Positions 7,343 through 14,654 of a stretch of DNA of 25,825 nucleotides are shown here, piece after piece. The notes below the pieces were generated by a model. That model searched no databases. It was given only the letters and a program-made list of their open reading frames with translations, and was not told the origin of the DNA. Position numbers and translations under genes: made by a program. Origin of the DNA: a virus. Every line of letters begins with the position of its first letter. The first letter of the stretch is position 1. The stretch covers positions 1 to 25,825 of the IMG/VR virus record IMGVR_UViG_3300022822_000077; one strand, given 5' to 3'.

Positions 7343-7774
7343 ATGAGCGCGATTATACTAGCCAATGGCAGCACAACATTAGTGCTGAATGGCACAATTA
7401 TTGACGACTTGCTTGAGGGTGAAAATGTAATGTTAACACCTGTCAATCCTGCAACCAGTCAAACGAATGGAATAAATGGAGCAGTTAACATTAACGAACG
7501 ATCTGATAGACACGTTCATGATGTAACAGTTCGAGTTATGAAATTTAGTGATAGTGATGTATTTTTAAATACGGCTTTAAATCAATCACCACCAACTTTG
7601 TTTCAGGGCAGCGCTAAAGAAAGTTACACTAAGGATGGCACACAGGCGGTTGAGTCTTATGCATTAGAAAATGGTTCTTTTACTGCACAACCACCAAAGT
7701 CTGTTAACTCAACAGATGGAAGCGCCGGTATGGAATATGTAATTCGATTCCGTCGAGGTACAAGAAACTTATAA
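7343..7774 (+). CDS. Tail tube protein (DUF3277 / KPP10-type)
   Basis: This 143-residue protein follows the sheath and precedes the chaperone pair, the fixed position of the inner tube. Its sequence resembles small tube proteins of contractile phages: SAIILANGSTTLVLNGTIIDDL, then EGENVMLTPVNPATSQTNGINGAVNINERSDRHVHDVTVRVMKFS, then a loop and a terminal strand EYVIRFRRGTRNL. The run of paired strands fits the beta-barrel hexamer fold shared with gp19 and Hcp. It polymerises into the rigid tube enclosed by the sheath. AGG about eight bases upstream is the ribosome site. A 93-base structured gap follows. Confidence 0.75.
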   Translation: MSAIILANGSTTLVLNGTIIDDLLEGENVMLTPVNPATSQTNGINGAVNINERSDRHVHDVTVRVMKFSDSDVFLNTALNQSPPTLFQGSAKESYTKDGTQAVESYALENGSFTAQPPKSVNSTDGSAGMEYVIRFRRGTRNL

Positions 7775-7779
7775 ACAGT

Positions 7780-7851
7780 TTGGATTGGCTAGGGTAGATC
7801 ACCTGAAAGCACTACTCACCCGTTAGTGTTGCCAGTCTAATTCACAACGGG
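7780..7851 (+). promoter_or_regulatory. Candidate structured RNA leader before the tail chaperones
   Basis: Bases 7780-7789 (TTGGATTGGC) can pair with 7831-7840 (GCCAGTCTAA), ten pairs including two G-U. Nested inside, 7808-7814 (AGCACTA) pairs with 7824-7830 (TAGTGTT). The inner loop contains CCCGT (7819-7823), complementary to ACGGG at 7847-7851, so a pseudoknot is possible. The ACGGG element is just upstream of the ribosome site AGGG (7857-7860) of the chaperone gene. No ORF or promoter is seen in the gap. A translational control role is inference. Confidence 0.4.
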
Positions 7852-7867
7852 AGATTAGGGTAAATCT

Positions 7868-8266
7868 ATGCCAGAGCAAAAAATCAAAGAAGTCAAAGAA
7901 GTTAAAGAAACAACTCCAGCCAATGCAGCCTTAGAAATGGCGCGTCAAATATATGAAGACAAATGTGCGACTATCAACGGTCGTGATTACTTTATAGCAA
8001 ATGTAAATCATTTAAAGCGTCGAAAGGTATTTTCATATTTCACACACATACAAAACGATTTAAAAAACAAAGATTTTTGGTTTATTGAATCTAGTGAGTG
8101 GGCCGATGTTGAATCAACAATTAACAGCGTTGTTTTATTTGATGACCAGTCGATGAGTAAAAGGCAAGATCATTGGGACACTTATCCCGAAGATTATTTT
8201 TTATACATTCAATCCATGATGCCAGCGTTGAGTTATCCTTTTTTAAAAGGTCTCAGTGGAAATTAA
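7868..8266 (+). CDS. Tail assembly chaperone, short form (gpG-like)
   Basis: This is the 0-frame product, 132 residues. It starts with a Lys/Glu-rich arm (KIKEVKEVKE) followed by a helical body and ends PFLKGLSGN. Its length, its position between tube and tape measure, and an overlapping -1 frame that continues to the tape measure identify it as the short chaperone of a lambda G/GT-type pair. These proteins coat the tape measure during tail assembly and are absent from the virion. The family has little sequence conservation, so identification rests on architecture. A structured leader (7780-7851) precedes it, and AGGG seven bases before the ATG is the ribosome site. Confidence 0.72.
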   Translation: MPEQKIKEVKEVKETTPANAALEMARQIYEDKCATINGRDYFIANVNHLKRRKVFSYFTHIQNDLKNKDFWFIESSEWADVESTINSVVLFDDQSMSKRQDHWDTYPEDYFLYIQSMMPALSYPFLKGLSGN

Positions 8267-8478
8267 AGGTTTATGCGCCATCGGCTGAGAATAATTTTAT
8301 AGAGCATACAAATATTTCTGATGATAACATGGCCATATTGCATTTAGCATCAAACGGCTATGGTTCAGTTTCAGAAATTAAAGAATGGGACACACCAATG
8401 TTTTTAGACGCTTTAGAGTATTCTGCAATAGGCAATGCAATCACTAGACATTATCAATGGAAAGCTGAGCAAAAATAA
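7868..8478 (+). CDS. Tail assembly chaperone, -1 frameshift long form (gpGT-like)
   Basis: Slippage by one base at 8242-8248 joins the first 127 codons to 76 codons in frame -1. The predicted long form is about 203 residues. The junction reads PFLK then RSQWKLKVYAPS. The -1 frame is open and protein-like (ISDDNMAILHLASNGYG, WDTPMFLDALEYSAIGNAI), but its own upstream ATG at 8173 has no ribosome site and lies in the 0-frame gene, so independent expression is unlikely. The extension would bind the tail tube protein while the shared part binds the tape measure. It ends at a TAATG overlap with the tape measure gene. The frameshift call is strong from geometry, though efficiency is unknown. Confidence 0.72.
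8239..8248 (+). promoter_or_regulatory. Programmed -1 frameshift site, two overlapping heptamers
   Basis: In the reading frame, T TTT TTA (8239-8245) and T TTA AAA (8242-8248) are both canonical X-XXY-YYZ slippery heptamers and overlap by four bases. The 0-frame stops at 8264-8266. TCTCAG (8251-8256) can pair with CTGAGA (8285-8290) as a possible stimulatory stem, although its two-base spacer is shorter than usual. Confidence 0.72.
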
Positions 8479-9884
8479 TGGCAGATGTCACAGAGTTAAT
8501 CACAAGGTTTAGTTTTGAAGGCTCATCTTCACCTTTAAATGATTACAATTTAGCGTTAGGTGACGGAATTGGATTGCTTATCGGTTTTGGTGCTGCCGTT
8601 GCTGGCAGTGCTGCACTGATTGGCACCTTTGCATCTAATACGCTTGAAGCTATACAACCATTAATTGATCTTAGCGCAGCCACAGGCGTTGCCGTTGAGC
8701 GCATACAAGAGCTCAACTTTATAGCCTCAGTTAGCAATTCAAGTATTGAGCAAGTTGCAAGTTCTCTTGAAGGGCTATCAACTAAAATTGGTGAGGCCGG
8801 TCAAAAAGGCAGTGAGGAATTTTCTCGTCTTGGTATAAGTGTTCGAAACTCTAACGGAATAATGAAAAGCACTGATACCGTTTTAACTGAAATTGGTAAT
8901 CGATTTCAAACATTAGGGCTTTCTTTAAATGAGCAAAAATCAATTTCCGAGGCTTTGGGAATTGACGCTTCTTTGCTGACTATGCTTAATCGTTCATCTG
9001 CTGAAATGGGAAAGCTTGCCAATCGTGCGAGAGAGCTTGGCATTTTAAATCAAGAACAAATCGAACAAGCACAAGAATATAATGACTCTTTGACCACTCT
9101 TAGGTTTGGTATGGATGGTTTGCGCCGTTTGATTGCTGTTGGATTGGCCCCGCAAATGAGCAGCTTAGTTGATAGCTTTACAGATATTTTAATAGCGAAC
9201 AAAGATTGGATCATTGGCGGCATCACTGCAACATTTGAGCTTTTAAGTGATTTAACAGATGCCCTTGTTCGTGTTTTCCCTTTGCTCGCCACTGGCGTTG
9301 GCATATTTGTGGCTTTAAAAGTTGCGACATTAGGATGGGCAACGGCTTTAGGTTTAATATTTTCACCGGCTATAATTGCAGCGGGGATAATATCCGCAAT
9401 TATATTTGTAGTCGATGATTTGATTGTTGCTTTTAACGGTGGTCAATCTGCTATACGTGATTTATTTTTAGAGTTTTTTAACTTTGATATTGTGCCGTCA
9501 TTAAATTTTATAGTTGACGGCATCACGGGCGCGTTTGATTCGATTTTAAATGCAGGCAAAGCTTTAATAAATGATCTCATAAACATATTTTCAAATTTAG
9601 ATAATATTGTTCCTAACTGGCTTCTTGATATGTTTAATGACAAGGCAAAGATAGAAATAAATGGTGTTTCGATGCCAGTTGCCAGCACATTTAGCGCAGA
9701 AGATTTGCCCGATAATTCTATGCTTCCTTCTGGAAGTGTTAGCAACTCAAACAGCAGGGTTGAGCAAAATGTTAATATTGATATTCGCTCAACTGATCCT
9801 GAAAGGGCCGGTGTAGTTATTAGAGATACATTGCAAGAACAGATGACAGATGCACAATATCAATCTAGGCGGGGTGGAATGTGA
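8478..9884 (+). CDS. Tape measure protein (short)
   Basis: A 468-residue protein immediately follows the chaperone pair. It has an amphipathic N-terminus, a hydrophobic helix (about 29-53, IGLLIGFGAAVAGSAALIG), and a long helical middle of the 'ATGVAVERIQEL ... LEGLSTKIGEAGQKG' type seen in tape measures. A second hydrophobic block lies near 265-315. The C-terminus VNIDIRSTDPERAGVVIRDTL is the strand-helix motif typical of tape measure ends. It sets tail length and probably threads into the host envelope during ejection. It is short for the family: at the usual ~1.5 angstrom per residue the tail would be about 70 nm. It overlaps both neighbours by a few bases (TAATG and GTGA junctions). Confidence 0.78.
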   Translation: MADVTELITRFSFEGSSSPLNDYNLALGDGIGLLIGFGAAVAGSAALIGTFASNTLEAIQPLIDLSAATGVAVERIQELNFIASVSNSSIEQVASSLEGLSTKIGEAGQKGSEEFSRLGISVRNSNGIMKSTDTVLTEIGNRFQTLGLSLNEQKSISEALGIDASLLTMLNRSSAEMGKLANRARELGILNQEQIEQAQEYNDSLTTLRFGMDGLRRLIAVGLAPQMSSLVDSFTDILIANKDWIIGGITATFELLSDLTDALVRVFPLLATGVGIFVALKVATLGWATALGLIFSPAIIAAGIISAIIFVVDDLIVAFNGGQSAIRDLFLEFFNFDIVPSLNFIVDGITGAFDSILNAGKALINDLINIFSNLDNIVPNWLLDMFNDKAKIEINGVSMPVASTFSAEDLPDNSMLPSGSVSNSNSRVEQNVNIDIRSTDPERAGVVIRDTLQEQMTDAQYQSRRGGM

Positions 9885-10639
9885 TTAAAAAATATTTAGC
9901 TGCTCAGTTTAAAAATGATGAAGCTGAACCTGTTGGCATTGGCGGCTTTAATACGCTTGCTAAAGTTAACGAAAAAGTTTCTAGAACTCGTCAAAGTCCA
10001 ACTGTATACCTTGAAGATGGTGAGCCATTGAACGGTCATATAATTCGCGAGCCTCTTATGATCACCATAGTAGGCGAAGTTTCTGACCTGCACGTTGCAC
10101 CCGTTGAGGCTAATGCAATAATTCGTGAAGCAGAGGCAACACTTGGTCTTGTCACACAATTTTTGCCTGTTAGAACACAATCACAAATAAACAAAGTATC
10201 TGCATTAGCTAATGATGTATCAGGGGCCATTGATAAAGCTGATAGCCTAATTGCATCATCAAAAAAGATTGCTTCTTATTTAGGATTTACGGGTACGCAA
10301 GGCAAAAGCAACATTGAAAAATTTATAGACACAATGGAATCAATACACGACAGCGATGTGTTAATAAATATTGATGCGCCATTTAGAACCTATAAAAATA
10401 TGTCACTTTCACTATTAGATTATGAAAGAAACAACACAACAAACAGCCTGTCATTTACACTTGAATTTATGGAATTAAGGTTTACTGAGTCTATATTTGT
10501 ATTAGATGGAAACCCTGCTAAAAATCCATCAGCGGCAAATAATGGAGCTCAAGGTAGCTTGGTTGAAAAAGGCATTCAGGAAGGTAAAAAAGTTGAGTCT
10601 ATTCTTAGTAAATATATAGGGGGTTTATTTCGTGATTGA
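9881..10639 (+). CDS. Dit-like baseplate / tail protein
   Basis: The gene begins with GTG at 9881, overlapping the tape measure stop, with GGGGTGG just upstream as ribosome site. The 252-residue product has a beta-rich N-terminal half (GGFNTLAKVNEKVSRTRQSPTV, EPLMITIVGEVSDLHV) like the Dit-like domain found next to tape measures in compact contractile phages. A helical middle follows (INKVSALANDVSGAIDKADSLI), then a second strand region (DVLINIDAPFRTYKNMSLSLLDYER, TNSLSFTLEFMELRF). It is probably the tube-to-baseplate adaptor ring. Its end overlaps the plug gene by eight bases. The domain name is moderately sure; the baseplate role follows from order. Confidence 0.58.
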   Translation: MIKKYLAAQFKNDEAEPVGIGGFNTLAKVNEKVSRTRQSPTVYLEDGEPLNGHIIREPLMITIVGEVSDLHVAPVEANAIIREAEATLGLVTQFLPVRTQSQINKVSALANDVSGAIDKADSLIASSKKIASYLGFTGTQGKSNIEKFIDTMESIHDSDVLINIDAPFRTYKNMSLSLLDYERNNTTNSLSFTLEFMELRFTESIFVLDGNPAKNPSAANNGAQGSLVEKGIQEGKKVESILSKYIGGLFRD

Positions 10640-10967
10640 AATAGAAAATATAACCGATGAGCCCATTCAGCAGCACTCAATAATTTTAGAAGATTTTGAA
10701 GTTATATTAACTTTAAGGTTTTATTTTAAAAGTTCTATGTGGGTTATTGATGCAGAATATGACGGCAAGACTGTTAAAGGTTTGAAGCTGTCAGTCGGCG
10801 TACTTCACATGCTAAGCCAAAATCAGCCATTTGATTTTGAAGTTACAGACAACAGTGGATCAGGTTTAGATCCTTTTGAAATTGGTGATTTCTTAGAAGG
10901 TCGATGCAACTTATACATGCTTGAACGAGCTGACATGGTTGGCATCCGCAACGGTATAGAAGTTTAA
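10632..10967 (+). CDS. Baseplate plug protein (Pam3-type)
   Basis: This 111-residue protein starts at GTG 10632 inside the previous gene, with GGGGG (10619-10623) upstream. It has the pattern of the small plug proteins lying before the hub in minimal contractile tails: an acidic N-terminus, a FEVILTLRFYFKSSMWVIDAEYDGK beta hairpin with the conserved Trp, GLKLSVGVLHMLSQ, and a terminal GRCNLYMLERADM strand pair. In such phages the plug closes the central channel above the spike until ejection. The next gene starts directly after its stop. The assignment comes from the motif pattern and the order tape measure, adaptor, plug, hub, spike. Confidence 0.62.
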   Translation: MIEIENITDEPIQQHSIILEDFEVILTLRFYFKSSMWVIDAEYDGKTVKGLKLSVGVLHMLSQNQPFDFEVTDNSGSGLDPFEIGDFLEGRCNLYMLERADMVGIRNGIEV

Positions 10968-11786
10968 ATGTCAACACGCGATTTTATTTTAACTCTAAAT
11001 ATTAGAGGCGGCACAGTAACGGTGATCCCACCTAAGCGAATTAATTTTACAGCAGACAAATCGATAAGTGGCCAGCTAAATAAATTAGAGCTTTCTATTT
11101 ACGGTCTAAGTGAAAAAGATCGGCTTGCTTTAGTTAAAGATGCTGAAGACCAAAAGCGAATACCTATTTCATTACAAGTTGGCTATAAGGGCTTAATTCA
11201 ATCAGTATACAAAGGAACAATATTAACTGGCAGCAATGAAAGGCAAGGGCCGGACATTGTGACTAAAATTAGCGGTCTTGATGGCGGCTTTGATGCAATC
11301 AACAGCTTTACAAATAGAACCGTCAGAGGGGGCAAAACAGCCCTTGATTCTATCTTGCTCGATATGCCCAACACCGGCGAAGGAAAAATAACGGTTAGAC
11401 CTGTATTGACTCGACCTAAAATATTGGTTGGAAACTCATTAAAGCTAATTGATGAAGCTGTCAATGTTGGTGAAACTTGGTACATTGAAAATGAGCAGCT
11501 TTACATAATTTCTGATAATGAGGTTGTAGGCCGGTTTATTCCTGTTGTCTCTGCTAAGTCAGGATTGATTAGTACGCCATCAAGGCAGAATAAGCTCGTC
11601 ACTTTTGAGACAGAAATGAACCCATCAGTTGTGATTGGTGGTCGAGCACAATTATTGAGCACTACTGCACCGCACCTTAATGGGATTTACCGAGTTGAAA
11701 CAATAAGCTACTCAGGTGATAATTACGGCGATTCTTGGAACATGGTTTGCACTGGTCGATTAGTTGGTGAGGTTAAAGTCTTATGA
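10968..11786 (+). CDS. Baseplate hub protein (gp44 / gpD-like)
   Basis: A 272-residue protein between plug and spike. Strand-rich N-terminal region (FILTLNIRGGTVTVIPPKRINFTADKS) then KLELSIYGLSEKDR and IPISLQVGYKGLIQSVYKGTIL follow the hub tube-like domain seen in Mu gp44 / P2 gpD relatives. Around 120-190 lies the small domain with GKTALDSILLDMPNTGEGKITVRP, and GNSLKLIDEAVNVGETWYIENEQLYII is the characteristic second strand-helix unit. The C-terminus has VTFETEMNPSVVIGGRAQL and GIYRVETISYSGDNYGDSWNM, matching the last hub domain. Trimeric hubs match the tube's sixfold to the spike's threefold symmetry. It ends overlapping the spike start by four bases. Confidence 0.7.
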   Translation: MSTRDFILTLNIRGGTVTVIPPKRINFTADKSISGQLNKLELSIYGLSEKDRLALVKDAEDQKRIPISLQVGYKGLIQSVYKGTILTGSNERQGPDIVTKISGLDGGFDAINSFTNRTVRGGKTALDSILLDMPNTGEGKITVRPVLTRPKILVGNSLKLIDEAVNVGETWYIENEQLYIISDNEVVGRFIPVVSAKSGLISTPSRQNKLVTFETEMNPSVVIGGRAQLLSTTAPHLNGIYRVETISYSGDNYGDSWNMVCTGRLVGEVKVL

Positions 11787-12409
11787 TGAGCAAAAAGCAA
11801 TTAATTTCAACAATACTTGGAGTGCTTAAGCCAGAGTTGGCCAACCTTCATACGGTTGCAATCGGTAAAGTTTCAAAAGTTGGTGACAAATTACTAAGTG
11901 TTGATCCTGTTATTCAATGGACGGTTGCGGCCGGAGAGTTTAAAAGTTTAACGACATTTACTGAGGTTCCCCCTATTTTTATGAGAGGCGGGTCAAGCTA
12001 TACAGCGCACCCAATAGCAGTAGGTGATTACTGTTTACTTGTAATTACAGAAAGATGTTATGATCGCTGGTATGCGGGCCAAGATTTTGCGCCACCGGCT
12101 GAGTATAGAATGCATGACTATAGTGATGGATTTGCTTTAGTTGGCATCGGTAATGCGGCCGGCTTGATTGACATTCCAGATGTTATCCAGCAAACCGGAG
12201 ACACTAACCTTGATGGAGATTATACGCATCAAGGAAACATGATACAGACTGGAGATTTAACCGTTAACGGGGATTTGAGAGTTGACGGCGACATTGTATG
12301 CACTGGCAAAATGACAATGGCTGAGGCAAGAATTGGCGGCATAGAATTTGGAACTCATACCCATAGTGGCGTGACAACCGGCCCTAGCAATACAGGAGGC
12401 CCAAACTAA
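11783..12409 (+). CDS. Membrane-piercing spike (gp138-like N-terminal domain)
   Basis: The 208 residues begin with an OB-fold-like domain (VAIGKVSKVGDKLLSVDPVIQW, VPPIFMRGGSSYTAHPIAVGDYCLLVITER) of the gp138 N-terminal family that anchors spikes to the hub. A repetitive beta-helix shaft follows (TGDTNLDGDYTHQGNM, TGDLTVNGDLRVDGDIVCTG). The tip reads FGTHTHSGVTTG, and the His-x-His pair is the known apex motif in gpV/gp138 spikes, where three chains bind one iron ion. The trimer punctures the outer membrane when the sheath contracts. The start ATG overlaps the hub stop, and the gene ends TAATG on the wedge gene. Confidence 0.8.
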   Translation: MMSKKQLISTILGVLKPELANLHTVAIGKVSKVGDKLLSVDPVIQWTVAAGEFKSLTTFTEVPPIFMRGGSSYTAHPIAVGDYCLLVITERCYDRWYAGQDFAPPAEYRMHDYSDGFALVGIGNAAGLIDIPDVIQQTGDTNLDGDYTHQGNMIQTGDLTVNGDLRVDGDIVCTGKMTMAEARIGGIEFGTHTHSGVTTGPSNTGGPN

Positions 12410-12762
12410 TGAGCGTTAGAAGCATCGACAATGAAGGTGATTGGAGATTTGGCAGAGGCAAGGCTGATTATCTAACTGGCTCAAAAGAAATACAGCAAAA
12501 TGTTGTTACTCGTTTGCGGTCATTTACAGATGATTTTTTCTTGGATGTTGAAAACGGTAATCCTTGGATTGAGTTATTTGGCAACCTTGGCACAGATCGG
12601 CGCATTATCCGTCAAGTTGAAAAAAGCATTTTAACAACTAATGGTGTCGTTTCTGTCACTAGCATTGAGCTGATTAGTAAGGATCTAAACAGAGAGGCAA
12701 AAATTGAAGTCTCTTATAATGATGTCTTTAATGAAAATATTTTAGCGGAGGTGAGCATATAA
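12409..12762 (+). CDS. Baseplate wedge protein, gp25-like
   Basis: The 117-residue protein has the family signature: an N-terminal DNEGDWRFGRGKADYLTG block, then EIQQNVVTRLRSFTDDFFLDVENGNPWIELFG, in which the 'QNV-TRL--F--E/D--G-PW' helix-loop is the lysozyme-like gp25 core. It ends with RIIRQVEKSILTTNGVVSVTSIEL and a final strand pair. gp25-like proteins anchor the first sheath ring and start contraction from the baseplate. The gene overlaps spike and J-like genes at TAATG junctions, so all three wedge/spike components are produced in tight coupling. No missing core residues are noticed. Confidence 0.78.
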   Translation: MSVRSIDNEGDWRFGRGKADYLTGSKEIQQNVVTRLRSFTDDFFLDVENGNPWIELFGNLGTDRRIIRQVEKSILTTNGVVSVTSIELISKDLNREAKIEVSYNDVFNENILAEVSI

Positions 12763-13937
12763 TGAAGCCAGAATTTACACGCGAAGGCATAAGTGTACAA
12801 ACCTTCCAAGAGATTTATGATGAGCTTGTTATCGGCTATAAAGCTATTTATGGCAATGACATAACTGTTGATCCAGATTCACCGGACGGCCAAAGGTTAG
12901 CGATTGAGGCTCAGCTTCATCTTGATTTGCAAAGTTTTGCATTAACAATGTATCAACAATTAGACCCAGACTTTGCATTTGGACAGTCACAACAGCGCAT
13001 AATGAAACTTGCAGGCGTTTATATTAGACCAGCCACTAGATCACAGGCTGATGTGACACTTGTTACTGATCGAGCAATTAACCCGCTTGTGGCTGGCTTC
13101 ACTGTTACTGATGATATAGGCCAGTCATGGAAAACATTGAGTGATTTGGTTTTAACATCGGGATCTAATACGATCACTTTGTTTTCTGATTTGTTTGGGG
13201 CCGTTGAAGCAGGGCCAGACACAATAACAGAATTTGCAACCTTTGTTGATGGAGTGGTTAGTGTTACAAATGCATTGGCGGCGACGGTTGGCATAAATGA
13301 GGAAACTGAAGAGGAGGTTCGACTTAGACGAAATCTATCTTTAGAGCTGCCAACTTCATCAGGGGTTGGCCGTTTATATTCTGCATTGGCTGCGGTTAAC
13401 AATGTCACTGGCCTTGTAATATATGAGAATGATACAGCCTCAACCGACTCGAGAAGCATACCGGCGCATTCTCTTTGGGTCGTTGTTGAAGGCGGCTCTA
13501 TTGCAGACATATCTAAAACTATGGTTTTAAATAAAACAGGAGGCAAGCCGTTATTCGGTGATGTAGACGGCACTTACACCGAAACAATTACACGACCAGA
13601 CGGCACCACTTTTAATTATATACATACTATGAGCTTTGACCGGCCCGTTGATGTGCCGCTTTATATTCGATTAAATGTTAAACGTAGAAATGCAGCCAAC
13701 CCGATTGATGATGATTTAATCAAGGAAAAGATAGCCGAAAAGACATTTAATATTGGGGTTAATATTTTGGCCGGTGAAATCTATGCTGAAATATTTAAAG
13801 CAGGCGAAGCTTTTATTCCTTACGATGTTGAAATAAGTGACGACAACTCAACCTTTACTGATGAGCGTATTTTGTCAGGATTAAAAAACAAATTTTCAAT
13901 TGATGTGGCAAATATAACCGTAACCGAGATTACATAA
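12762..13937 (+). CDS. Baseplate J-like wedge protein
   Basis: A 391-residue protein with the J-like (Mu gp47/T4 gp6) pattern. An N-terminal helix region with the family's 'DPDSPDGQRLAIEAQ' signature is followed by the helix DLQSFALTMYQQLDPDFAFGQSQQRIMKLAGVYIRPA. A beta domain comes next (ADVTLVTD to AATVGINEETEEEVRLRRNLSLE), including the conserved 'G--EETDEE-R-R' element. After that come TSSGVGRLYSALAAVNNVTGLVIYEND and the C-terminal IRLNVKRRNAANPIDDDLIKEKIAEK. It dimerises to form the ring that expands upon triggering. The length is normal for the family. Its neighbours gp25-like and DUF2612 complete a minimal wedge. Confidence 0.82.
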   Translation: MKPEFTREGISVQTFQEIYDELVIGYKAIYGNDITVDPDSPDGQRLAIEAQLHLDLQSFALTMYQQLDPDFAFGQSQQRIMKLAGVYIRPATRSQADVTLVTDRAINPLVAGFTVTDDIGQSWKTLSDLVLTSGSNTITLFSDLFGAVEAGPDTITEFATFVDGVVSVTNALAATVGINEETEEEVRLRRNLSLELPTSSGVGRLYSALAAVNNVTGLVIYENDTASTDSRSIPAHSLWVVVEGGSIADISKTMVLNKTGGKPLFGDVDGTYTETITRPDGTTFNYIHTMSFDRPVDVPLYIRLNVKRRNAANPIDDDLIKEKIAEKTFNIGVNILAGEIYAEIFKAGEAFIPYDVEISDDNSTFTDERILSGLKNKFSIDVANITVTEIT

Positions 13938-14654
13938 ATGAGTTTTGTTAGCGAATACCGAAATTTAATAATTAAGCAATATTGGGACAAACCCAAAGCT
14001 CGTGCTGAGATTGAATTAAAAGCGGCTATTTATGAACGTTCATATAATTTATTAAATCGCTTCCCCATTGAAATGGATCTTGATCAAGCTACTGGAGACA
14101 GACTAGACATAATAGGAAATATTGTTGGTATAAAAAGAATTATTCCTGATGTCATTGCTAAGATTGCCTTTGGTTTTGATGGCAATGCAAACGCCAGAGG
14201 GTTCGCAGACAAGTTTGAATTTAAGGGTAGTTCAGCCCCATTTGCTAGAAAGTTTATTTCATCTTTTACACCTTTAACTTTAAATGATCCTGATTATTAT
14301 TTATTTATTAAAGCTAAAATCGGTAAAAATATTGGCTCACCTTACATGAGCTCACTAAATGAAGTTTCAATTCAATCCGCGGTTAATGATTTATTTGACG
14401 GGCAGGCTTACGTTGTTGATAAATATGACATGACTCTTGAATTGTATATAACACCTGCTTATGACTTAGAAAGGTTAAAAGTTATCGTAAAACTTGAACT
14501 ACTGCCAAAGCCGCAAGGTGTGAAGTATTTAGGAATAACTCAGGCTATAATAGGCAACACATTTGGTTTCAGTAGCAATCCAAACTCTAACGGGTTTGCA
14601 AGTAAATTTGACAACAGAGAGGGCGGCATTTTCGCTCGAAAGGTGATTTTATAA
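13938..14654 (+). CDS. DUF2612-type baseplate wedge / fibre-attachment protein
   Basis: The 238-residue protein begins with a helical region (EYRNLIIKQYWDKPKARAEI ... DLDQATGDRLDIIGNIVGIKR). The 'A-G--LD-IG--VG--R' block is typical of DUF2612 and gpI-like wedge tail proteins. A striking internal duplication is visible: FGF-(D/S)-x-N-x-N-x(2)-GFA-x-KF ... FARK occurs at residues 78-105 and again at 209-235. The second copy ends the protein, with a helical/strand core between. It links the J-like wedge to the fibre and is followed by the fibre gene in a one-base overlap. The role is from family knowledge; what the repeated module binds is unknown. Confidence 0.68.
   Translation: MSFVSEYRNLIIKQYWDKPKARAEIELKAAIYERSYNLLNRFPIEMDLDQATGDRLDIIGNIVGIKRIIPDVIAKIAFGFDGNANARGFADKFEFKGSSAPFARKFISSFTPLTLNDPDYYLFIKAKIGKNIGSPYMSSLNEVSIQSAVNDLFDGQAYVVDKYDMTLELYITPAYDLERLKVIVKLELLPKPQGVKYLGITQAIIGNTFGFSSNPNSNGFASKFDNREGGIFARKVIL

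Noticed and set aside
7775-7867. tRNA-like or terminator reading of the structured gap
   Set aside because: No T-loop, anticodon stem or CCA end, and no U run after the stems; treated as a leader element.
8173-8247. Independent start of the -1 frame chaperone extension at ATG 8173
   Set aside because: No ribosome site; the tandem slippery heptamers explain expression of this frame better.
13019-13573. 184-residue minus-strand frame in the J-like gene
   Set aside because: Fully inside a well-supported gene on the other strand, with no domain or ribosome site.
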